Assembly (NCBI GenBank): GCA_964535215.1
Contig: CAZHST010000080.1
Coordinates: forward strand, 1 to 9,616
DNA: 9,616 bases
Source of the DNA: JACQHM01 sp964535215
Lineage (GTDB): Bacteria; Methylomirabilota; Methylomirabilia; Methylomirabilales; JACQHM01
Direction: 5' to 3'
Of the stretch, positions 1 to 6,450 are shown piece after piece. The translations under genes were made by a program, and so were the position numbers. How positions within the stretch are numbered: position 1 is the stretch's first letter; every line of letters begins with the position of its first letter. The notes below the pieces were generated by a model, which was not told the origin of the DNA, did not search any database, and saw nothing but the letters and a program-made list of their open reading frames with translations.

Positions 1-391
1 CTCGATAGCCCGGAGCCCCGAAGAGGCCACACGCCGGGCACAGCCTGAAGGCATCCTCTTCGAGCTTGCAGCTTTCGGAAGAGGCCGGCTTTGTCACCCT
101 AAGACAGGAAGGGGAGAGGGCCTCGGCCACCGTGCGCACCGCCCCCTTGAGGGAGGTGCCGGGAATCATATAGCGATCGCCCCGTCTGGCGAAGCGAAAG
201 TACATCCCGGTCCCATGCAGGTCAACTTCCCCCGATCCGATGAAGAGGGGGCTTAAAGGCGTGAGCTGGACCGTCAGGATCCCCCATAGGCCGGACACGG
301 TGCTCTGATCCGACACAGGCTCTTGTTTCACCGGGAGGGCCTCAATCCAGAAGAAGGCATCCCTGGCGATGTTATCCTTCACGCACCTCAT
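1..391 (-). CDS. Cas7-like RAMP protein of type III CRISPR effector (partial, N-terminal 130 residues)
   Basis: This gene is cut by the left edge, so only its first 130 codons are present. I translated it by hand from the ATG at 391. An excellent Shine-Dalgarno (GGAGGTGA, 395-402) supports that start. The gene overlaps the end of the preceding 133-residue gene by 20 nt. After a ~37-residue leader come a RAMP beta strand (LTVQLTPLSPLFIGSG, about residues 39-54), the Cas7 signature MIPGTSLKGAVR (75-86), and cysteines at 96, 108, 118 and 121 ending in CPACGLFG. That ferredoxin-like fold plus IPGTSLKG and C-x2-C-x-LFG is typical of Csm3/Cas7 backbone subunits that coat crRNA. Unlike the first two Cas7 modules of the operon, it has no Asp about 14 residues before the PG of the signature (MYFR sits there); D57 is the nearest acid. 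It may therefore be a structural, non-cleaving subunit. The family call is firm; the exact subfamily is not. Confidence 0.85.
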   Translation of the reverse strand, partial: MRCVKDNIARDAFFWIEALPVKQEPVSDQSTVSGLWGILTVQLTPLSPLFIGSGEVDLHGTGMYFRFARRGDRYMIPGTSLKGAVRTVAEALSPSCLRVTKPASSESCKLEEDAFRLCPACGLFGAPGYR

Positions 392-773
392 CCCTCACCT
401 CCATCAGTTTTTGATAGATCCTCCCTCCCCTGGCGAGGAGGTATTGGACTTTCGCTTTTTCCCCCCGGTGGTCTAACACTTCAGTGGACTCCCCCAGCTC
501 GAAGGGCCCCTCGGCTGCCTCCCGCACGATGACCCCTGAGGTGCCAAACCAGGCGTATTCGACCAACCCATTGAAAGCCCTAAAGGAAAGATGGAACGGG
601 TAGGCTTGTCGGCAGGTCTCAAAGAGGGCGGCTGCCTCTTTTCCCGACAGCCTGTGAAGCGCTACCGGCTCCAGAGAAGGGTCCACGAGGACCTGGAAGG
701 GGCCCTCTTCTCCGGCAAGGCCCTGGCGAAACCGATCCGGGGTTTCGATGGTTTCAAGGACCGCTTTGGCCAT
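372..773 (-). CDS. csx19: Small Csx19-like type III-D accessory protein (tentative)
   Basis: This is a 133-residue protein overlapping its upstream neighbour by 20 nt (754-773) and its downstream neighbour by 20 nt (372-391), so it is translated as part of the operon. Two stretches recall Csx19 as I remember the family: a central FRAFNGLVEYAWFGTSGVI (about residues 64-82), like the Phe/Asn-Glu-Trp strand pair of Csx19; and near the end QYLLARGG followed by LMEVR (110-127), like the usual Tyr-Leu-Leu-(Trp)-Gly ... Glu-x-Arg ending. Csx19 is an accessory subunit of type III-D complexes, so context supports it. The protein is shorter than the Csx19 proteins I recall. It has no signal peptide, membrane segment or nuclease motif. 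If it is not Csx19, it is an unclassified small subunit confined to this kind of operon. Confidence 0.5.
   Translation of the reverse strand: MAKAVLETIETPDRFRQGLAGEEGPFQVLVDPSLEPVALHRLSGKEAAALFETCRQAYPFHLSFRAFNGLVEYAWFGTSGVIVREAAEGPFELGESTEVLDHRGEKAKVQYLLARGGRIYQKLMEVRDEVREG
395..402 (-). promoter_or_regulatory. Ribosome binding site of the left-edge Cas7 gene
   Basis: GGAGGTGA on the minus strand, with the GGAGGT core 5 nt before the ATG at 391. It lies within the coding sequence of the Csx19-like gene and fixes the start of the truncated RAMP gene, including its long leader before the first RAMP strand. Confidence 0.75.
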
Positions 774-1704
774 CGTGGTCGAATCGCTCCTTCAGCTTCT
801 GGATCAGCGCCTCTTTGACCGGCCTGATCTGGTCTTCGCCGACAACGGTAATAAGGCGGCTGAAGACCTTCTCCTCCTGAAGGATCCCTGCCTGGAGGGG
901 AAGGGGTTCCAGGTCTTCAGCCTCTAGCCCCTGTCCTCTTGCAAGAGCCTGGAAGGCGCTCTCCGCCAAGCCGATCACCACACCCGCCCTTCCCTTCAGC
1001 GGGCCGAACTGCTCCAGCATCACCTGATCCACTTCCAGGGCCACCCGTCCCAGCCCTCGGGATTTGCCAAAGCCCACCTTAAGGCTCCCCTCATCGAGCC
1101 GCTCAAAGACGAAAAAGAGCAGCCCAAGCTGCCAGAGGCTGTAGTTTCTGAGACTCACCTCGCCATACAACGTTCCTCCGGTGAGGATTTCCATCTCGAA
1201 GGGGCCATGGGCCACAGACCCTTTGCGCCGGTCAATGCTGATCCCCATCCGGATCCCGAGATGCCGTTCCAGCTCTTTCTTCTGGCCCTCCCTGGCTGCC
1301 GCATCCTCCTTAGGGCGCCAGGGGAAGAGATCAGCAAAGTGGACCCGGGAGGCCAGCTCGGTCGAGCCGAAGGTCTGGCAGACCGGGCAGTGATCCAGAT
1401 AGGCGAGCTTCTCCTCCGGGTTCTTTTTCCGGTCCTTCCGGACCACCGGACACAGCCGCTTCGGATCCGAGGCATCGCAGGGGTTCTCGCCGAGCGTTCT
1501 GAACAAGGCTTCAGCCGTGCTCCGGACCACCCCTTTCAGGGACGATCCGGGGACATAGACCGTCGGGCCCACGGCGGAAAAGATTCGGACAAACTCCATC
1601 GACGGCCTCGTGGGATCCAGGCTCTCCGCCGCCTTGATCAAAAAGGGCCCTTGAGGGCAAAGCCGAAGCTGGATGCGGGCCAGGTTCAAGGTCTGCTTAA
1701 ACAT
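754..1704 (-). CDS. Cas7-like RAMP protein (Csm3/SSO1426-type) of type III effector
   Basis: This 316-residue RAMP protein is predicted to be a crRNA-binding backbone subunit. I chose the ATG at 1704 over the adjacent in-frame GTG at 1707 because the AGGAGG at 1712-1717 sits 7 nt before the ATG. Visible elements: an N-terminal strand leading to GPFLIKAAESLDPTRPSMEF (about 19-38); the signature VYVPGSSLKGVVRS (49-62); cysteines at 76, 85, 106 and 109 ending in CPVCQTFGS; the GISIDR strand (about 154-159); and the glycine-rich VGFGKSRGLGRV (210-221) typical of RAMPs. The DPTRP segment followed by PGSSLKG resembles the SSO1426 (TIGR02581) group. At the position of the Csm3 catalytic Asp there is Glu37/Phe38; D30 lies upstream in the same loop, so target-RNA cleavage by this subunit is uncertain. 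The last ~80 residues form a helical tail of unknown role. Confidence 0.88.
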   Translation of the reverse strand: MFKQTLNLARIQLRLCPQGPFLIKAAESLDPTRPSMEFVRIFSAVGPTVYVPGSSLKGVVRSTAEALFRTLGENPCDASDPKRLCPVVRKDRKKNPEEKLAYLDHCPVCQTFGSTELASRVHFADLFPWRPKEDAAAREGQKKELERHLGIRMGISIDRRKGSVAHGPFEMEILTGGTLYGEVSLRNYSLWQLGLLFFVFERLDEGSLKVGFGKSRGLGRVALEVDQVMLEQFGPLKGRAGVVIGLAESAFQALARGQGLEAEDLEPLPLQAGILQEEKVFSRLITVVGEDQIRPVKEALIQKLKERFDHDGQSGP

Positions 1705-1710
1705 CACCGC

Positions 1711-1717
1711 TCCTCCT
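1711..1717 (-). promoter_or_regulatory. Ribosome binding site of the second Cas7 gene
   Basis: AGGAGGA on the minus strand lies in the short gap after the csm3 stop. Its GGAGG core is 7 nt from the ATG at 1704 and only 4 nt from the GTG at 1707, so the ATG is the better start. Confidence 0.65.
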
Positions 1718-2770
1718 CTACCCCTGGACCTTCCGGCGAAGGGCCGGTAAGTACTTCTGAAGCTCGACCTGGAGCCGATCGGCTTCTTCTTTTCTCACTT
1801 CGGCTGCCGGCTGTTCCCCTGCCACCAGCACAGCCTTCCCGGCCTCAAGGCGGATCAGCCCCTTCTCCTCCGCCAGCTTGAGCAGGCGCTCCCGATCTTT
1901 GATGCCATAAGCTTCTTTCAGTTTCTTATCCGAATACCCTGAAGACGTGATGTCCTTGATGATCCGATCCACCCGGTCCTGACCACCCCTTCCCCTCAAG
2001 AGATCCACCAAGGCCTTGAAAGGCTCCGGGAGCTCCTGGGATGAATTCTCAGGATCCCCGGGTGGAGGAGGGGCTGTCAGAAGGGATGCCGGGGAGACTT
2101 CCTGCACCTCGCTCACGCCCACCCTGATCCGGCCGAGCCCTCGTGTACCGTTTCCCCCGAGCCATGCGGACCCCTGATTGAACAGGTCCAAGGCCCAGTA
2201 GAGAAGGCCCAGCTCATGGTCGTCAGGATTCTCGACCACGATCTCCATCCGAAACCGAACACCCGGCGGCACCACCTCCAGGTCGAACTTCTTCTTCCCG
2301 CTGACGGTCAGACTCTCCCGGTCGATGGCGATCCCATCCCGCACCTGGAATAAATGGGGGTCCCAGGTGCCCTCCTCCACCGGAAGATCGCTGATGGAGA
2401 CCTTGGAAGCCACGTAGGGAGCGCCGAAGAGGCGGCAGACATCACAGACCCTGGGCAGGATGTCCTCCGGCCCCTTGTCCCAATCGTTAGGATGAACGCA
2501 GTAGGCTCCTGCCACCACGTCGCAGGTCCACAGCCGTCGGTTGCCGCTTTCGTTCAGGCCCCGGATCACGGCTTCGATCTGGGAACGGAGGACGCCTTTC
2601 ATCGAAGACCCCGGAATGAAGGGTCTGTCGAAGGGATCCTTGACCACCGGCAGATCGCTACCTGTCACCCCCAACCCCCGGCCTGCCCCGATGTGGAGGG
2701 GCGTTTGGGTTTCCAGGAACCCCCGGATCTTCACCCGCTTTACCAGCGTCGCAAATCCTCCATTGCTCAT
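1718..2770 (-). CDS. csm3: Csm3-like Cas7 protein with intact catalytic Asp and a C-terminal extension
   Basis: This 350-residue protein combines a Cas7/Csm3 domain (about 1-225) with an extra C-terminal part. The ATG at 2770 follows AAAGGAGGA (2782-2790). The core reads LHIGAGRGLGVTGSDLPVVK followed by the signature FIPGSSMKGVLRS. D39 sits 14 residues before the PG, matching the Csm3 Asp that cuts target RNA at 6-nt intervals, so this subunit is probably a working slicer. Cysteines 83, 91, 109 and 112 (CDVCRLFG) form a likely zinc site; RDGIAIDRESLT (144-155) and GGNGTRGLGRIRV (205-217) complete the RAMP pattern. After a Pro-rich linker (APPPPGDPENSSQE, 233-246), residues ~250-350 are helical, with a helix-turn-helix-like segment GYSDKKLKEAYGI ... 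LIRLEAGKAVLV (278-316). Such a tail is not part of ordinary Csm3 as I know it. Three nt separate this gene from the upstream cas11, indicating cotranscription. Confidence 0.92.
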   Translation of the reverse strand: MSNGGFATLVKRVKIRGFLETQTPLHIGAGRGLGVTGSDLPVVKDPFDRPFIPGSSMKGVLRSQIEAVIRGLNESGNRRLWTCDVVAGAYCVHPNDWDKGPEDILPRVCDVCRLFGAPYVASKVSISDLPVEEGTWDPHLFQVRDGIAIDRESLTVSGKKKFDLEVVPPGVRFRMEIVVENPDDHELGLLYWALDLFNQGSAWLGGNGTRGLGRIRVGVSEVQEVSPASLLTAPPPPGDPENSSQELPEPFKALVDLLRGRGGQDRVDRIIKDITSSGYSDKKLKEAYGIKDRERLLKLAEEKGLIRLEAGKAVLVAGEQPAAEVRKEEADRLQVELQKYLPALRRKVQG

Positions 2771-2773
2771 CCT

Positions 2774-3121
2774 CTAGCTTCCTCCTTTCACCTCGATGTA
2801 TCTCGCATAGCGGATGAGGAACCCGAGGAAGTGACGGATCTTCTCCATGAACAGCCTGTCGCCCGCCCCTGCTCGTAACGTGTCGAGGTGGCGGAGAAGG
2901 GCTTCGCCAAATCCGCTCTGCCACTCCCGAGCCTCCTGGTACAGGATGAAGAGTTTCAGCTCCTCAAAGGACTCCGTCGAAGCGGCAACTGTTCTAAGGT
3001 TCTGGAGCTGAGCGGACCCCGGCAGCTCAGCCTCTTTGACCAGCTGATAGACCTTGCGCGCGAGCTCGTCTTTCGACCGCTCTAACTGCCTCCTCTGCTC
3101 TAACACCTCTGTGATCGTCAT
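2774..3121 (-). CDS. cas11: Cas11-like small subunit (Csm2-type) of type III effector
   Basis: This all-helical protein of 115 residues is charged and lacks glycine-rich loops. The final helix FLGFLIRYARYIEVKGG resembles the C-terminal helix of Csm2/Cas11 small subunits, which line the target-RNA face of the type III complex. The start is the ATG at 3119-3121, not the in-frame GTG at 3128-3130. AGGAGGT (3131-3137) is 9 nt before the ATG, whereas it directly abuts the GTG. The start also gives a classic 4-nt ATGA overlap with the stop of the upstream Cas7-Cas5 fusion, implying coupled translation and stoichiometric supply. Position between Cas5/Csx10 and Cas7 genes and the size both fit Cas11. 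Sequence alone is weak for this fast-evolving family, so the call rests on size, helicity and context. Confidence 0.75.
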   Translation of the reverse strand: MTITEVLEQRRQLERSKDELARKVYQLVKEAELPGSAQLQNLRTVAASTESFEELKLFILYQEAREWQSGFGEALLRHLDTLRAGAGDRLFMEKIRHFLGFLIRYARYIEVKGGS

Positions 3122-4896
3122 GGTCGCCACACCTCCTGGTAATGGAAGGGGCTACACCCCTGAACCCAGCCGAATCCCTCGTCCTTTTTCAGGCCGAGGC
3201 CTTCTGTCTCATACCGAAGCAGAAGGTCCATCCCCTTTTCCCGGTCCGTTTCTGCCACGGACAGCAGCACCACCCCGCCTTTCTCCAGGGCGGAGACGAG
3301 GGGCTTCGAGCGGTTCGCCGCTTCGTGATAGCCGCCTAGCTTTGTCCAGCGGAGAGCAGCCAGCTCCCAATGGAAGCCATCGCTGGTAAGGAGGGCTTTG
3401 AGGCTTTGGCCGGGTGGAAGGAGCAGATCGGTCAAAAGATCGAGGGTCATGAACCGACGACCCTTTAAAGCCTCAACTAGCCCGACATCGTTAGCGGCCT
3501 GGCGTAAGCAGGTGTTGAAATCCTCCTCCCGCCTCAGTAACCGACCCCGGTCACCCAGGTCCCCTCCGACGAGGGGCCTTAGCTCCACCGCCCCTCTTCC
3601 AAAGCCCTTGCTCCTGGCCCCGCCGAGGAGGACCTCGTTTAAGGCGGCAAAATGGGGGGGCTGGACCGGGTCCGCCGCAATCAGCCCCTCGAAGGAGACC
3701 GCCCCGTCTACAGCCGGCAACGTCTCGTAGACGTAAAACATCCCGGGTTCTGCCCTCATGAGGACCCGGTTAAGGGCCAGCTTCGTGGAGAGATGGCGAT
3801 CGAAAACGGGAAAGGTCGCTGCCTGATCCAGCTTTGAAGGGCATTGGGGACAGCGATCTATCTTCTCCCAGAGCCCTTCGACCGTTTCAGGCTTCCGTTC
3901 GAGAGCCAGATGAAGGAGGAACCGCCAGATCAGCAGGTCGTAAGGCCCGTGCCCCTCCCGCTTACACTCGGCGGCCGTGGCAGGGCGAAGGATCTCTTTG
4001 GCCATTTTGAAGGTTCCTCGGTACAGATGGGAGAGCCGGAAGGGGCGGCTCAAAAAGAGCTCCCGTAATGTGGCACCGTCCACCCCTCGCCGTTTCAGAG
4101 CAGATGCCAAAGCGCCCCGCACGGTGGTGCCGGGGATAAAGGTGTAGGTCTTGAGGAAATAGGGGCGAGGCTTGGGAGGGCTAACCCTGACCTCCTCAAA
4201 GGGACGGTAGATCAACCGATAAAACAGGGCCCGACTCGGAGGGGGAGAAGGCGGTGAAGCTTGTTCTTCCTCGACCGTCCACCGAAGCCGGAGCCTGCCC
4301 ATCCCCCGGGACCGGGCCCCTCCCACCCAAAGCCCCTCCTCTGCCCACCAGCCCAAGGCCTTTTCAAACCATTCCTTCTCCTCGGCCCCGAGGGACTCCA
4401 GCAGGGTGATCCGAGCCCCTAGCTCCAGCTCGATCCCGAGGGGGGTTCCCTCCACCTCGAACAGCCTCCTGGGATAGGCCCGGCGCAAGGACCGGGAGAT
4501 GCTCACCCCCGTCCGTCTGTGGTAGAGCGCCGGATCCCACCGGTCGGGATCGGCCAGGGTGGCATCGTAAAAGCGGAGCTTGCCTGAGGGAGCCGGTGTG
4601 CCGGGCCCGGCCGGCCCGCCGAAGAGGGAGCAGGCCAGGCAGGAGTGACCGGCCTGTGCCATAGCCACATGGGACCGTTGCATCGCCCCAGGATTGGGGG
4701 CCGAGCACACCCGATGGCCGTAGCCCCAGCTTCGAAGGAGCCGCTCGAAGTCGATGCGCATGGCCCCTTTCAGGGCCGAGGCCGGGATATAAGGCCTCCC
4801 CTGCCCATCGCGGGCCGTGATCTTGTCCAGGAGCAGCGAACTGCTCTGTCCCCCGATCAGCAGCGGCGAGGATACGAGCACTGTGAGTCGGTACAT
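3118..4896 (-). CDS. csx10: Cas7-Cas5 (Csx10) fusion protein, type III-D backbone subunit
   Basis: Two RAMP units are joined in one 592-residue chain. Residues 1-208 form a Cas7: SPLLIGGQ strand, D24 (14 residues before the PAS of YIPASALKGAMR, 36-47), cysteines 64, 86 and 89 (CLACSLFGG), and the loop GGARSRGMGRLRL (192-204). A Pro/Ser linker (about 213-221) follows. Residues ~224-592 match Csx10, the Cas5-type subunit of III-D that caps the crRNA 5' end: YRLIYRPFEEVRVS, FIPGTTVRGALASAL (253-267), ECKREGHGPYDLL (310-322), CPQC (349-352), MFYVYETL (386-393), GGARSKGFGRGAVEL (425-439) and a last glycine loop near 565-577. Csx10 alone is usually around 400 residues, so the N-terminal Cas7 is an addition. 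D24 aligns with the Csm3 slicing Asp. The ATG at 4896 directly follows the cas10 stop (TGAATG), and the 3' end overlaps cas11 by 4 nt. Confidence 0.87.
   Translation of the reverse strand: MYRLTVLVSSPLLIGGQSSSLLLDKITARDGQGRPYIPASALKGAMRIDFERLLRSWGYGHRVCSAPNPGAMQRSHVAMAQAGHSCLACSLFGGPAGPGTPAPSGKLRFYDATLADPDRWDPALYHRRTGVSISRSLRRAYPRRLFEVEGTPLGIELELGARITLLESLGAEEKEWFEKALGWWAEEGLWVGGARSRGMGRLRLRWTVEEEQASPPSPPPSRALFYRLIYRPFEEVRVSPPKPRPYFLKTYTFIPGTTVRGALASALKRRGVDGATLRELFLSRPFRLSHLYRGTFKMAKEILRPATAAECKREGHGPYDLLIWRFLLHLALERKPETVEGLWEKIDRCPQCPSKLDQAATFPVFDRHLSTKLALNRVLMRAEPGMFYVYETLPAVDGAVSFEGLIAADPVQPPHFAALNEVLLGGARSKGFGRGAVELRPLVGGDLGDRGRLLRREEDFNTCLRQAANDVGLVEALKGRRFMTLDLLTDLLLPPGQSLKALLTSDGFHWELAALRWTKLGGYHEAANRSKPLVSALEKGGVVLLSVAETDREKGMDLLLRYETEGLGLKKDEGFGWVQGCSPFHYQEVWRP
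3131..3137 (-). promoter_or_regulatory. Ribosome binding site of cas11
   Basis: AGGAGGT on the minus strand lies 9 nt before the ATG at 3121 and directly abuts the in-frame GTG at 3130. This places the cas11 start at the ATG that overlaps the csx10-fusion stop as ATGA. The site lies inside the last codons of the fusion gene. Confidence 0.75.
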
Positions 4897-6450
4897 TCAC
4901 CCCTCTTTCAAGCGATCCAGTTCGTAAAGCTCCAAAAGATCCAAGAGGCGGGTTTTGACCTGCACTCGAGGATCGAGCTTCCACTCGAAGAAAAACTCCG
5001 GCCATCGGTCAGGGGTATAGCGCAAAGTGGTCAGAAATTGCTTCAGCTCATCCGTGCGGGTCGTCTGGTACAACAGGTTCACGTAGGCCTCCCCCGGCTC
5101 CAGCTCCAGGAGCTGGACCAAGCGGCGGAGCTGGCCCACCGTGACCTTTGCCTGCTTCAGGGCCTCGGCCTGATTCCTCAGCTCTCGGAGCTCATCCTTG
5201 GTGTAAGGGGTGCGGGTCAACCAGAATTCTTCAACCTCCTTGAGGGTGCCTTGGTACGGGAGCTGAGGTTTGGGGACCGAATACCTCCGACAGAGCATCC
5301 GTTCGCGAAGTGTCGCCACTCCTTCACTGAGCGGCGTTCCCCCGGTGATCCAGAAGAAGTCACCGGCCGGCCCTTCCTCCCGATAGGCCAGCTTCTTGGC
5401 GTTCCGCACCAAAGCCTGGGCGTAATCAAAGAGGAACGGAATCGGCAGATGGTGGGGAGCCACCAGGAGGGAGAAGCTGAACGAAAGGGTCCTGAGCCTG
5501 TCCCCTAAGGGGGTGTTCTGAAGAGAAGATGGAACGGCGCGTCCCTTCGTTTCTGCCCTCTCCCACACCTCGAAGAAGGAATCCAGCGCCCCTCGGGCCG
5601 AGACAAAGAGGACCAGGTCATCGCCGCCCACTACCGGGCTTTGGTACCGGCGTTCCAGGTGGTGTGAAGTTACGATGTCTCGAACCGCCCCGTTGACCGA
5701 GGCCCAGAGGTGTTCTGATAGGGTTCCCAGTTGATCGAGAGATCGGGCCTCGTACAGGAGATCCCCCGCGTTGTTGACATCGCCGTAGATGACGGCCAGG
5801 TAGCGCTCTTCCCCCTCTTGACCGACAATCTCCTCAAGGCTCAACGCCATCGGCGGGAGATCTCTGGGATGATCCCGGGCTTGCTTTCCCCGCTTTCGCT
5901 TTTCGAGGCAGGAATCACAGACCTTCTCCTGCCCGATTTCGGAGAGCTCACAGGCCGGATACAGCCCGCAGGCCTGACAGCGCTCGAAGTAACCCATCGT
6001 CCAGAACTCAGGACATTCCTCCCCCGCCTTCTCGGCCTTGCGGTGTTGAAGCTCCGCACTCAAGATTTTGAGCGTTTTTTGCAAAACGGCCGGGTCATCC
6101 AGGTTACCTTCCGGCACCGTCGAGACGGCGGTCAAGGAGCCCGTAAGACTCCTGGTCCGGAAGACCTCCTCAAGGTAGGAGGCCAGCTTCTTCGGTTTAT
6201 CGCCGTTGGCCTCGATCTGGATCAGGCCGGAGCCCCCATTGGCATAGATGACATCACGGTCATAATCCCGCACCCACCCGTTCAGCCATTCCCGGAGCTT
6301 GCCATCCTTGGCGAGGTCCTTCACCATCTCGCTGGCCCCGGTGATGTCCACAGGCCGATGGGTGGCGAAGACGAAGTCCTTGATGCGATCAACGTCGAAG
6401 GCGACCAGGGCTATCCGCTCGTCGGGCATACCTGTCTCCGCTCCAACCAT
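4897..6450 (-). CDS. cas10: Cas10 signature subunit, cyclase-competent, lacking the HD nuclease domain
   Basis: This is the signature protein of type III systems. On target-RNA binding its palm domains convert ATP to cyclic oligoadenylate. Domains: a first palm (about 12-110, FDVDRIKDFVFAT and YANGGSGLIQIE, degenerate as usual); a zinc ribbon (C158-x2-C161, C178-x2-C181); an active second palm with YGDVNNAG (D224) and VVGGDDLV (G275-G276-D277-D278); then a helical C-terminal thumb/D4 region (about 400-517). Both metal-binding acids are present, so it should make second messenger. There is no HD-motif domain before the first palm. At 517 residues it is well short of common Csm1/Cmr2 (roughly 750-1000). 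The ATG at 6450 has AGGTGG at 6458-6463. An in-frame ATG at 6429 also has GGAG upstream and would give a 19-nt overlap with the CARF-HD gene, close to the 20-nt overlaps elsewhere in this operon; it is an equally good start. Confidence 0.95.
   Translation of the reverse strand: MVGAETGMPDERIALVAFDVDRIKDFVFATHRPVDITGASEMVKDLAKDGKLREWLNGWVRDYDRDVIYANGGSGLIQIEANGDKPKKLASYLEEVFRTRSLTGSLTAVSTVPEGNLDDPAVLQKTLKILSAELQHRKAEKAGEECPEFWTMGYFERCQACGLYPACELSEIGQEKVCDSCLEKRKRGKQARDHPRDLPPMALSLEEIVGQEGEERYLAVIYGDVNNAGDLLYEARSLDQLGTLSEHLWASVNGAVRDIVTSHHLERRYQSPVVGGDDLVLFVSARGALDSFFEVWERAETKGRAVPSSLQNTPLGDRLRTLSFSFSLLVAPHHLPIPFLFDYAQALVRNAKKLAYREEGPAGDFFWITGGTPLSEGVATLRERMLCRRYSVPKPQLPYQGTLKEVEEFWLTRTPYTKDELRELRNQAEALKQAKVTVGQLRRLVQLLELEPGEAYVNLLYQTTRTDELKQFLTTLRYTPDRWPEFFFEWKLDPRVQVKTRLLDLLELYELDRLKEG

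Noticed and set aside
1207..1881. A 224-residue plus-strand open frame.
   Set aside because: It spans two adjacent minus-strand Cas7 genes and their junction and has the low-complexity Pro/Arg composition of an antisense shadow.
4364..5005. A 213-residue open frame on the minus strand in a second frame.
   Set aside because: It overlaps the cas10 end and the Cas7 half of the fusion gene in another frame. It is Gly/Arg/Ala-rich with no motifs, whereas the overlapping frames carry clear Cas10 and RAMP signatures.
6300..6450. A hidden HD domain at the Cas10 N-terminus.
   Set aside because: The chain reaches the first palm strand within about 20 residues, and no H...HD pattern is present; the upstream sequence belongs to the CARF-HD gene in another frame.
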